A stretch of DNA of 64,000 nt, from positions 451,001 through 515,000 of the forward strand of contig OX419343.1 in the NCBI GenBank assembly GCA_948470475.1. The letters are read 5' to 3'. Positions 1 through 10,761 of the stretch are shown here, piece after piece. Origin of the DNA: Galaxea fascicularis. Taxonomy: Eukaryota; Cnidaria; Anthozoa; Scleractinia; Euphylliidae. The first letter of the stretch is position 1. The number at the start of each line of letters is the position of its first letter. The translations under genes were made by a program, and so were the position numbers. Below the pieces are notes generated by a model, which was not told the origin of the DNA, did no database searches, and saw only the letters and a list, made by a program, of their open reading frames with translations.

Positions 1-46
1 CAGGTCTTAAAACCAAACGTGTATAAAAATGTTGACTTTCTCACAG

Positions 47-3000
47 ATGGTTTGGTTCAGAGAGTGTTGGCATGAAGAAGTGTTAAGGCAGCTCAGACAG
101 GGTCTGACCAAGTGTTACCAAGTGGCATTTGAGACCAGAGGAGATGGTAAATAAACTGCTTGTATCTTTCTGTCGTAAGAAAAACTACACAGTAATCTGA
201 TAGTTTAACATAAACGTTTAGTTCGGGATAAACATTGCGGGCTGCCTTAGGGTTTGTCGTATCACATTTTAATGAAGACGGCAGAAGGCGTTCAATTTCA
301 GAGAACTTAGATCTCAAAGAAGAAACGTAAACTTCCAATAGGACACGTGTCAATAACAAGAATGACAGAAAAATCACACTTGTTTCTGTAACATATTTTA
401 ATCGGAAGATCGGTAAGAAATATCCAAAAATTGCTTTCATATACACCCGCAAACCATCGTACTCTAGAATCAAACTCACCACACCAGACTAATCCAGCTA
501 TAAATGATGGTTAGCTCAGCGGACATCCCGAAGGATTTGTTTGAGTTCTGGTAATCGCCGAAGTTAGAACCACATTACCTACCTTATAGTTTAACGCTTA
601 AATACACTCATTGATGTTGTATTTTCATTCCTTTTTCACTCAGTTTCGGCTGCCCGTATCACTCCGCACACGTTGAGCTTTGTGAAAAAGCTAGTGAGTA
701 CGTTTGGGATCGGATTTGAGTCGGCCTCAAGTGTGTCAAGTACCTTCTCCTCGGCTGCTTCTGAGTCCCTTGCTAGAAGGGCCCAGGCTACAGCTCAAGA
801 CCCAGTCTTCCAGAGATTGAAAGAACAGTTTGCGATTGATTTTGACTTTAGGTAAGCTGACAAAAAATTAGAATTTTCATCTTTTACATTTTCACTTGGA
901 AAAACTTAAATGTACCAAATACGGTTTGTTTTGCAATTTTCATTTGTTGGTTTGGTTTCAACTCAGAAACATCTTTTCACAAACAGCATCGCAAGACTCA
1001 GTTCAAAGTGAAAATTCTGTCATGATACATGAATGAAGTAGTCAGATGATTTCTGGCTTCTCGGCCAGTGACGAATTTATCTGCGCAAGACAATTACGTT
1101 GTAAGGGCAGGGGCTTAAACTGTCGCATTCTTTGAACACCACTAAACTCTGATTTTCGCTGTGGTTTAGTCAACCAGGTTCCATGGGACTTCACAATCTG
1201 ATTGGTAAACTGAAGAAATGGATCAAGATACTCGAGGAGAAAGTTAAACTTCTGCCAAAGTAAGTACACTTCAAAGAGGTAGTAGCTTCAGAGAAAGAAC
1301 ATTCAACCAATAAAGACGGTGTTACTTCAAGATGGGTAATGTTCTTGCAGTGTGCATATGCTTGATGTGTATCCATCTTACAATCACCCATTTCTTTTTT
1401 TTTTTTTTCAGTTCCTTCTTGTTAGAAGAGAGATGCCGCTTCCTCAGCAACTTTACTACATCCACTGCGGAAGTGGAACTTCCTGGCGAGTTTCTTATGC
1501 CAAAGGCTAATACGGTTAGTTCTAACAGAATAGATGACCGATGTGAGGTATGGCTGGAGAAATATGGTGACCCGGTATGGTGGAGGAAAAACATGCGGCC
1601 ACCTCGGACGCATATCTTATAGTAGGAAAACTCTGTGATCATTTTGGTGAAGACGAGCAATGCAAATTCCCCTTCCCCCCACCCCCAACATCTCCAACAT
1701 CCCCAGCTGTCTTGTAATTGCACCTTTTCTCGATATAAGAACAGAAAACCTTATCCGATAAATTCAATGTTAAATTCTTTTATAACAGCTTTGTCTGATG
1801 CATACATCTTCTCGAAGTGGGTTGATATAGATATTACTTGTCTTCATTCTTACAGCACAGTCCGTACTACATCCGAATTGCCCGGTTCATGCCACGTGTG
1901 GAGCTGGTTCAGAAACACAACCTTTCTGCCAGGCGACTGTACATCCGGGGTAATAACGGAAAGGTTAGTTCTGCCTAAATTTCTTATGCATTTCTGTCCT
2001 CTGATAAAAGGCGTGTTTACACTTAAGTTTAAGGATTCATGGTAGCAGGTAATGTAAACCCTTGAGTTTAGGGGTTAGGGGTATTGCAGTTCAATTGCTA
2101 ATCAACAATAACAAATGGTCTGAAGGTTGTTTGCCCAGCAGTTCCTACCGTAGACTTTCCTTAAGTTTCAGTGCTTTAATTAAAGGATCGTTTTACTTTT
2201 CATCGTGCTTTAGTCGTAGCCGGCTTTCGAACGACCGGTTCGTTGACATTAATTGGAGGAAGACAGCTTCAGCTGTGATACTTTAGAGCAGTTGTCAATT
2301 GAGTGACGAAAATAATTCGCATTTGCTTCGGTTTACGTTACTCTGCTCTGTGATTGGTTGACAAAACACGCACCACTTTTTCAGCCTAGGAAAACCAAAA
2401 GCAAAACCAGCCACTGATAGCGCACGCATTTTCCCGCGCTTGGCGCCAGTTGCATGTAATAACTGACTTTAAATTCTGATTGGTTCACTGAGCTGTCTTT
2501 GTCTCTTATGATTGCTCAGAGTAATTGCTTTGGTTTTGGTTTTACAACACTCAATTGAAGACCACTCTATATGACTGTGATAGCATCTGAATCTGGCTGA
2601 ATAGAACCCCTTGTTGTTGTTATTAGATCTACCCATACCTTGTGGTGAATGATGCTTGTATGACGGAATCAAGAAGAGAGGAAAGGATCCTGCAGCTTCT
2701 GAGGCTTCTTAATCTTTATTTGGAAAAGAGAAAGGTGTGACATGGTGAATGGTTTTAGACTTGCCACGACACTTAAACGGTCAAACTGATGTTAATTTTC
2801 CACCCTTTTTAGGAATCCTGCAAAAGACATCTGTTGTTCACTGTACCACGTGTTGTAGCAGTGTCGCCTCAAATGAGACTCATAGAGGTATGTCTCGCAA
2901 TATTAGATATTAATGTCACAATGTTTGGTTTGAAATCTTAGATAAGGTGGGGAAATTTCGCGTGATTAACATCGTTCTAACGTTTTTCAGGACAATCCGT

Positions 3001-5907
3001 CTTTTATTTCATTAAGGGAGATACTAACGGAGGTACGTCAAGACGTCAATATACTTCTTTTTTTTTGTCACTGCCTTAATTTTATTTGTCTGTCTGCCTG
3101 TCTGTCTGCCTGTCTGTCTTTGTTTGTTTGTTGCTTAACTAAAATGCTAGATTTTATAACTAGTTGGCCTTCGCCGATCGGCGCCTGCCACGAATGTTGC
3201 GCTTCCAACTGGGTTTAGTGGAGATGTCTCATTGGCGTTTTCCCACTTCGTTTCCTTATAGTGTTGCAACAAAAAACACTTGGAATCTGACGCGCCAATA
3301 GCCTTGTACTACGAGCGCCTCGCGTCTGTGCAGTCACGTGGTTGTCAGGTGACTCACCAAGTCCTGAAGGACATTCTCAGGGAGGTGCAGCTCACATTGG
3401 TACCTGAAATTCTTCTTAAAGAATGGGCACAGTACACGTACCAGGACCCTTCGGATTACTGGACCTTCAGGAAGCAGGTACTCAAACGTGATTTGTGCTA
3501 TGCGACTATCGTTTACGGGATGATAGTAGAGACGTATACTGGGAATAAAATAAAAGATTTACAGAGCAAAGCTTTGTCACTGAAGTAAAATGGAATGACC
3601 AAATCTAGGTGTGGTTTATGGTACATGAGTTGGCACCGACTGTTGTTTGGTGTTATGACGTGCAAGTGACTCCTTGGTTATCTTATCGGGTCATTTTCGC
3701 GTGTTAATGTCCGCGATGGGTTTGGCATCACATCATTGCATTAACACACTTTTATATCATACGCTAAAAAACGATTGTTTTCCTTCCCAGCTCTCCATTC
3801 AACTGGCCCTGTCGGGTTTCGCCGAATTCACTTTACATCTGACGAGACTGGGACCAGAAATGCTTCAAATCGCACAGGATTCGGGCCGACTTACCGTGTC
3901 TTACAATCGCTTTGAGGTGGATGATTCCAAAGGTAAGCCGTATTGTCAGGGATTGTGTGAACTAGCCTGAAATGATAGGATGGAAGAGGCGGCAAAACAA
4001 AAAGGGAAATGATACCAAAGGTAAGGTTTGTGACCCTGAAACACGCAGAAGGATCGTATGATGGAGGACTAGTTTTACTTCCGTTTCCAGGTAGTATTCT
4101 TAGAAACAGTCAATTTTCATCCGGCTAGCTATCTGTAGCAGTCGTATTTCTAGTTTGGAGTAGTCTTCTGATATGTGACTTTCCTGTGGAAACATTTTAA
4201 GTAATATATCAAACACGAGCGACAGTGTTTCATCGGGATATCAAAACACCGAGAAGAGAGTTGAAAATACGACGTGCAGTGGAGTATTTTTGACGAAATT
4301 CGAGGTGTTTGGATATCCGATGAAACACTGTCTCGAGTGTTTGATATATCTTCTCAATATATATCTTCTGATATATCCTTGACGATTTCAACCACGAGAA
4401 AAACTCAAGTTGTTGTTTGTGTTGAAAAGAGACAAATAAGAGTTATTGTTTGATCGGACGTGTTGATTTTGCCACATGGGTGTCGTCCCCACTGGGAAAA
4501 TCGGACTTCTTTTCTTTCTCACATAGGTGTCGCCCCTTCTGGGAGCATCGCTGATAAAAACCGACAAATCTTTATTCAAACCAGTCATTTTTTGTTTTTC
4601 TCATCGTTTCGTAGGTTAGTTTTCGTCAGTATTATATCGAGTTTTTTTATAAGTTTAAGTTCGTTTCGTTTCGTTTCGTTTCGTTTGTAAAGATAGCTTT
4701 GTTATAGTTTAGGATTAGGTAAAAGTGAATAATAAGTAAGAAATCGTCAGAACAGTTTGTGTTACTTGCAGGTGAATTGGATGCAAACCGTCCCGTACCT
4801 TTCCGACTGACCCCGAACATTGCCGAGTTTGTTACGCCAGTCGGTGTGAATGGTGTCATGTCAGCGGCGGTTGTGTCGGCGGCACGCTGCTTGGCGGAGC
4901 CTCACTTCAGTGTACAGAGTATTCTCAGGGCCGTGTTACGAGATGAAATGATTGCCTGGCATAAGAAGGTAACATAATTTAAGTCCCTGTTTATTTGTTT
5001 ACATAGGTACTTGAAAAATAAGCTCAAACCCCGGGAATTGTGCAGAGGTATTGGTAGGTGGTACCTGACATTATCCAAAGTGAAGCTGATTTTTTTCCAG
5101 GCTTTTTTTTATCACCACCGCTCAAGTCATGCTCTTCTTCCCATTTCCATCTTTGCTCTACAACTGCATCTTTCGGTGTACTATTCAAGTTGTGATTATC
5201 TGAAAGTTCCACCCACAGTGTGTCCAAGCTCGACTCTCTTGCCCCAGTTTCACCGATTTAAACTCTTCTAACTTAATTTAGAAACCGAAAACTCACTGAC
5301 TCACCCAGCGTAATTGCTTCCAATACAGAAACAAGACGAGACCCACTCCCTCCCCCTGAGTAACCCGCCCACAGACATGGATAGTGAGCTACTCATTACA
5401 CTGGTGAATGGAGCCGTGACAGCCATCATGACCAGGCTGCAAAGTAAGTCATTATGTTCTCCTTCCTGAGGTCGATTCTGCGACTACTTCTGAGTTGCTA
5501 TTCTTGTCGCGTCGTTTAAAAACCATTCAGTTACTAATGAGTTTCCTTTCTCGATATAACCTCTGGCGTTTTTGATCTTTGTAAATGCTGAAACAGAGTT
5601 CCCATATTTAGGTTTCGAAGTAAACTTCATTTGCTTGACAATTTAAAAGTTAATGTGAGCTCTCAATGTGACAAGAGTAGACTAGTTCTGTTTCGCCGTT
5701 TATAATCTACACGTGGCCGCAAGTCCACTAACTCTATTTTTCTGCGCGATGATTCCTGTTATCGTCATTTGCTCACGTCCATTTTGTTGAATTTCAGACC
5801 TGGCTCAGTATGAAGGTGGCGAAACTAAAGTTACTACTCTGATAGCCGCAGCTACCAGTCCTGATAACTTATGTCGCATGGACCCTGCGTGGCATCCATG
5901 GCTGTAA
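47..5907 (+). CDS. TRRAP: TRRAP C-terminal part (PIKK-family pseudokinase and FATC), 5' partial
   Basis: Scaffold of nuclear histone acetyltransferase complexes (SAGA, TIP60/NuA4) that binds transcription activators. Thirteen exons keep phase: 47-146, 644-851, 1170-1259, 1412-1514, 1856-1963, 2627-2734, 2813-2887, 2991-3032, 3262-3477, 3791-3932, 4772-4968, 5329-5443, 5798-5907; about 537 residues, stop TAA. Diagnostic stretches are RECWHEEVLRQLRQGL, ASESLARRAQATAQDPVFQ, LHNLIGKLKKWIKILE, NDACMTESRREERILQLLR and the FATC end LCRMDPAWHPWL. The kinase catalytic loop reads HLTRLGPEMLQIAQDSG in exon 10, without the catalytic residues of active PIKKs, as in known TRRAP. Bases 1-3 (cag before gtcttaa) could be the end of the preceding exon. 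Most of the roughly 3,800-residue protein lies upstream of the window. Identity is near certain; individual splice sites are by eye. Confidence 0.95.
3083..3131. repeat. Imperfect GTCT/GCCT microsatellite in TRRAP intron
   Basis: Alternating tctg-tctg-cctg units, followed by ttgtttgtttg, in the intron between the TRRAP exons ending at 3032 and starting at 3262. Simple repeat; no function is suggested. Confidence 0.8.
4203..4352. repeat. Foldback (MITE-like) element in TRRAP intron
   Basis: The left arm reads atatatcaaacacgagcgac, then agtgtttcatcgggatatc. The right arm is its near-complete reverse complement (ggatatccgatgaaacactg, then tctcgagtgtttgatatatc). The unpaired centre is about 50 bp (gagagttgaaaatacg...). 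No coding capacity. It sits in the intron between the exons ending 3932 and starting 4772. The sequence resembles a dispersed foldback repeat I associate with anthozoan genomes, but that is memory and not a search. Confidence 0.7.
4660..4687. repeat. (GTTTC)n pentanucleotide microsatellite
   Basis: Five or so consecutive gtttc units in the same TRRAP intron. Simple repeat. Confidence 0.85.
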
Positions 5908-7157
5908 AAATACCTTCACTCCCTGCATTCTGTTTAGAAGACACTACTATTGCATCATTAACATCCGTGAAGGTGACTCGCTTGTACCCGGGGTCTGCTC
6001 AAATAAAGGTCCAGGCAACAAGTTTGGAGAAAAGCAACTTTTTCGGCAGAAAAAAACCTTTCCTGAGCCCGCTGTTTGACAAAATCACCGGTTGTCACTT
6101 TGTAGAACATCTTCGTGTTTGTCTTAGTTGTGAATCGTTTGTTTTTAACTTGAACCATTAGGGAAACACAAATACGGTAGAAATTGAGTTCATACTTTGT
6201 TGTAGAAAGAAAGGTTCAGGAAACGTATCCGTGAACAGGGGAACAAATCGCATGTCACAGTTGTTTTGAAAATTACTATTCAATGGAATAATTTACCTTA
6301 TCATTCCAAAACTATGAGAAATTCCACCTTCACGAACATTCGTTTCTCGCACGATTGTGATTCATCTTGAAGGGAATCCATTTTCTTTATTGAATCAGTT
6401 ACGTGTGCTAAGGAAATTCCTTAACCCTATATCAACCAAGCGCATATTTTACCTGGTAGTGTACAAAACAGAGCTATCCAGTTGAAAAGGTCTACCTCTT
6501 CCATTTGCTTTTTCCATAAAAACAGCATTTTGAGAGATTGCTTTGCAGATTGTTTTTTTCATTCCTGAAATCGGGCGGAGCCGTCAATAATGAGGCTGCT
6601 TTTCACTTGCGTCCGCAAGTTACCATGTGCTGTATTTAGAGAAATCAGGGAAAGAAATAGTCGTTTTCCATTTTATTTATCACTCCTTTTATATTCGTTA
6701 AAACTATAAATAAATTATGTACAAACTGTGCAATAAAAACCTTTTAAAACAGTTTTTCTCGTTTTTCTGATGCCATAGTCTCACTTCACATCACCAAGAC
6801 GTACGTATGATATCTGCAGAATATGATATCGGCAAACGCCGTAATTTCTGCTTATGAGAAAGAGAAGTGTTCTCATCAAGGCGTTTTATAACAACTTCGT
6901 CTGTTTGTAAATTTGTAAGAATATAACAGCCTGTGACAGCAGATTTCCGTGTTTTTACCAAGGACCTAAATTTTACAACTCATTGAATACCGAAATCGTC
7001 AACTTGTCCTCCTCTGTCTCCTTTAAAAAAGCACTTAACGCGTTTATTTGTAAAAACTATTAGTAGTTTTTACATAAATGCGTTTAGGACTTTTTTGCAG
7101 CTTCACCTTCCATTTGATGTTGTAATTGTATCCATCTTCTTTTAGTAATTCAATAAC
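5908..7157 (+). other. TRRAP 3' UTR and intergenic DNA
   Basis: No further open frame in the TRRAP frame after the stop. An AATAAA hexamer at 6732-6737 is the best poly(A) signal and would give a 3' UTR of about 850 bp. From there to 7157 I see no gene, only AT-rich DNA leading up to the MITE. Confidence 0.55.
6732..6737 (+). terminator. Candidate poly(A) signal of TRRAP
   Basis: Canonical AATAAA on the + strand about 825 bp after the TRRAP stop, in the correct orientation and upstream of the next (opposite-strand) gene. Choice by position only. Confidence 0.5.
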
Positions 7158-7160
7158 TGA

Positions 7161-7556
7161 GGCCCGTTTCAAACGCCGTGCTAAAGTCGTGCCGAACTAA
7201 ATTCAATTTGGCTCGACTGTAGCACGACATTGGCACGACTTGGTTTCAAACGTCGAGCTTAATTAAGTCGAGTTAAAAGCTGTTGCTGTAAACATGCATC
7301 AAACCATAACAAACCGGTTTTGCTGACTTTTAAAATGTATTTATAATTTATGAATTCAGTTCGGCACGGCAATGGCACTCCGTTTGAAACCATGCCGTGC
7401 CAAAGTCGGGTAGCACGACAGAGCTTGCCGTGCTACACGGCAGAGTCGAACTTAATTCTTAAATGGTTTCAAACGCCGTGCTACAGCCGTGCCAAAGTCG
7501 AACTTAAATAACGAATTTAGTTCGGCACGACTTTAGCACGGCGTTTGAAACGGGCC
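7161..7556. mobile_element. 396-bp MITE with perfect 44-bp terminal inverted repeats and TGA target duplication
   Basis: The first 44 bases (starting ggcccgtttcaaacgccgtg) are exactly the reverse complement of the last 44 (ending cacggcgtttgaaacgggcc). Both ends are flanked by TGA (7158-7160 and 7557-7559), consistent with a 3-bp target-site duplication. Inside, further copies of the motif recur in both orientations (gtttcaaacgtcgagctta near 7243, gtttgaaaccatgccgtgcc near 7382, gtttcaaacgccgtgctaca near 7464), so the element looks built from several nested terminal-repeat units. No transposase. A 3-bp TNA duplication with GG-starting termini fits the PIF/Harbinger group; that assignment is inference. 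Confidence 0.85.
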
Positions 7557-7878
7557 TGAGGAGACCTAATCAATAACAGCTACATAATTTCCTTTAGGTC
7601 TCTTTGCCATTGTTAAATCTATTCTTTCTATCTTCTCATTATATTTGTGGTGTGGCAAAATAAAATAAATGCCTTTTCATTCAGGCTTTTGTTTGAACAG
7701 ACCATGATGATCATTTCCCATCAACTAGTAGTCAAACTAAAACTTCCTGTAGCTTTTGGAGTATTCTTTCAAAAGTATAACCTTTGAAAGCTCCTTCTCA
7801 GGTCTGAAACTTGTGCTTGCTTCCAGTTAACTGTTGTCGCTCTGAAGGGTGATTTGTTTCTCCTTCCTGTTTTGTGGT
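7557..7878. other. Probable 3' UTR of FAM221A
   Basis: About 320 bp between the MITE and the FAM221A stop codon. It contains no open frame of note. On the minus strand I found no canonical AATAAA here, so the poly(A) site is undefined and may lie within or beyond the MITE. Confidence 0.4.
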
Positions 7879-10493
7879 TCACCTCCTCTGCCTTTCTGCC
7901 TTGGCACCAGGACTCCTGATCGAAGTGCCAGGTTTGGTTCCTGACTTAGTTGGCCCAGTCCTCTGAGCCGTGCTACCTTTAGGTAGCCTCTTTGATTGTG
8001 GTGATCTCTGAAGTCTTGCTTGCTCCTTCTCTGCCTTCAGCTGGAAAAAAATATGTATTTCACCAACTTAGGGCAGTGTCTTATGTAAAGATACAGTGAT
8101 GATCCACAATGAGTAGATACTACTGCACAAAGTCAATGAAAAATAGCTTCAAAAATCAGGCAAAGCCCAAGTCTATAGAGGAAGAGACAGAGAAAGTTCT
8201 TCACAGCCATTAGATTGTGTTCTTGTTAACTCACCCTTGCTTGGTATTGCCTTTCAAAATATGCCATGTCCTCCTCCTCTGAGGATCTACATGCCACTTG
8301 CCTCCCCACTGTACCACCCCTCCCATCCTCTAATGATAGTCCAGCCATGCCCACATTAGCTCTGAGGAATGGGTGATCATTAGCTCCTGGTCAATGACAG
8401 ATGGAATATTTCTTAGTTAGCATGAGGAATGAAATGAACAAGGAGAACTCAAGTTCATTTTCTGACAAGGGTGAAATAGAGCAAACATACTAATTGAGAG
8501 GTTCCTACCACTACAATTAAGTGGCTAACACCTTGATTCCCGTTCACTGAAATAGTCATCAAATAGGTCATAAAACGGTTTTCACTAGAACTATCAATCA
8601 CATCTGAGAGTATTGCACTGAACTCCTCTTACTTAAAATGTTGCTGGGGCAGACTTCAAAGGTCTAGTAAATTACACTATAAGTCAGAGTCCTCATTCTT
8701 TCATGATTTTGTCACTAGGCCGGAAGATCCTAGTCCTACATCGCCATGGTATACTATGTGCCCCATACAGCATGGCCTGCCTATAGAAGCCCAGTAATGG
8801 GTAGTCTCTCTGGACCTACCAGTACCTATTGGTTGTTCCAACATAAGCAACGGTGGAGGTCCTATGCCACTGTCATCCAAGCGCATATAACCATCCATCA
8901 GTGAGCTGAAGCCTGTTATACCACCCATTGCTGCATAGGGGACATCCTGACCCACAGGGTGACCACGAGCCAATCGCTCTTCTTTCGTTTCCACAATTGT
9001 CTTGAAAAACAAATAATGTGCTAGATGATAGAGGTATTTATTTTATCTTCAATACCATGTTGAACATTCAGAAGAAAAAAAAATATCACGAGGTGAAATT
9101 TAATCACAGAGGCGATGGGCACATTTTCTTTCATTTTAGCACTTATTATATACAGCTGTATCTGGTTCAGTGGTTAATTTACCTTTATTTGTTGCCTTTT
9201 GCTGTGCAAGGCTCCTTAAAAATTGTTTCATAGGGATTTTTTTAAGGTTGGAGGGGATGGAAGTTGTGGAGGTATTTGTTAAACAGCTCTAACCTTGTGT
9301 GCATGTGTGGGCTGTCCACACCCACACGTATATGAACTCCTGAATGCCTTACATGAGCAACCCTTGGAACACTTGTAAGGTACCACTTCTGAATGCTCAT
9401 CAGTAAAGTGCTTACACTGGCATCTGATTGGCTGGGTGCCATTCTTTGGCACATAGTGGTAACTCTTACATTTACAGCCACTAGTTCTACAAGGTACTGG
9501 GATGGGCCTGGTTTGAGGTAATGTATCATAATCTGTCCTATGCTGTTTATATCTACAATTAAGAAAAAAAATCAAGTCAAAGTTTAGCAAACATTGACAT
9601 GAAGTATACAATGTGCAATGTATTACAAAGTGCTGATTTCAAATGAAGCATCTTGAACAATGAGTGCAGTAAATGTGTTTAAATGGTGCCCATATCCAAA
9701 TACATGGAACTAAATCTTTATTATTTCAAAGGATGTGACTTTCGAACTTGTGATCAATTTCAGCAGTGTTGAATGACCTATCTCAAAGCCGTTTCATTAA
9801 CTAATCCACATTAAGATTTAAAATTGTTTATTAGTAAGAAATTCACTCTTTCTAGGTATTCAAGACTTATTTCAAAACCTGAGCATGATAACAATGATCA
9901 CATTGGATTTTCAAATCTTCACTTTTATTTATAAACGCTAAATCAGATTAAGAAGCACAAACTTTTGTTAAACCTGTGATTACAGAAACACATTGTCTCT
10001 GGGCCAATCATTTTACAGTCCATTCCATTTGGTGCTGTCCAACTAACAAAGAGTCTGTTTTTCATTCTCATAGGCAGAACCTTCCTCTTGTACTCCTCAT
10101 ATTCTTCAGGGGTAAATAATTTTCCACCATCGTCATCCCCAACAATCCTTTGGAAGAATAAATTTAGTGGTAATCAAACTTATCAAGTAACTAACTTCTT
10201 GGACCTTATTATTTCGATAACAAAATTCACCACTACATTTAATGACATTCACTAAGTTCACTTCGCCGGTGAATAAAAGTAAAATGACGTTTGGAGCAGT
10301 TAATCACAATTAATTGAGCTTAAGTCCATATTAATTCAGTTGAGTTCAAATTGTAATAAGCTCAAGTTAAGTCACAGGAAATTTTCGCGAAAAGTTTGCC
10401 AATGCAAGACACAAACCTTCGGTATTCCAAGTACTGGTCAATAGAGGCCCCAGCACCTTGATCTAGTTTTAGATGTATTTGACTCCCAGCCAT
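7879..10493 (-). CDS. FAM221A: FAM221A orthologue (Cys-rich protein), complete
   Basis: Six coding exons on the minus strand, in transcript order: 10493-10417, 10147-9974, 9552-9294, 9000-8826, 8386-8235, 8040-7879; 332 residues with consistent phases. It matches remembered vertebrate FAM221A throughout: [19 protein letters not shown] near residue 18, [19 protein letters not shown], a Cys/His-rich core (residues about 80-170) with [28 protein letters not shown] and [11 protein letters not shown], then [31 protein letters not shown] and an acidic [15 protein letters not shown]. The tail is basic ([12 protein letters not shown]). The Cys/His pattern suggests metal binding; the molecular function of the family is not established. 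The start ATG is the only one ahead of the conserved N-terminus. It is divergent from ZSWIM2. Confidence 0.93.
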
Positions 10494-10761
10494 ATTTTTT
10501 CTCGAAAACAGGCAATGACAAAAACCCAAAGCGCTTCTTTCGTTTCCAAAACAACAAATCTTTATATCTTCATATAAGCAAACCTTAAGTGATTCCCAAT
10601 CCTTTAACTAGTTCCAGATTTCCTCGGCTGAAATCGTTGCCAGGCAAGCGTGAAAATGAGGCAATCAACAAATTTACCGAAAATAACATTCAAATGCTGA
10701 GAGGCTTTGTCATGATTTTCTTTCAAAACTATAACAATATTCTTTAGCAAACGACTCTGTT
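10494..10761. promoter_or_regulatory. Bidirectional promoter of FAM221A (-) and ZSWIM2 (+) with X-box-like site
   Basis: Only 268 bp separate the two divergent start codons, so both promoters and 5' UTRs must fit here. Positions 10636-10648 read gttgccaggcaag. This matches the RFX X-box consensus GTNRCC-N(0-3)-RGYAAC at all but the final base. No TATA box is evident on either side. The motif is seen; RFX control is inference. Confidence 0.65.
10636..10648. promoter_or_regulatory. X-box-like RFX binding site
   Basis: Imperfect palindrome gttgcc-a-ggcaag; 12 of 13 positions fit the RFX-family X-box used by cilia genes. It lies 143 bp from the FAM221A ATG and 114 bp from the ZSWIM2 ATG. Confidence 0.55.
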
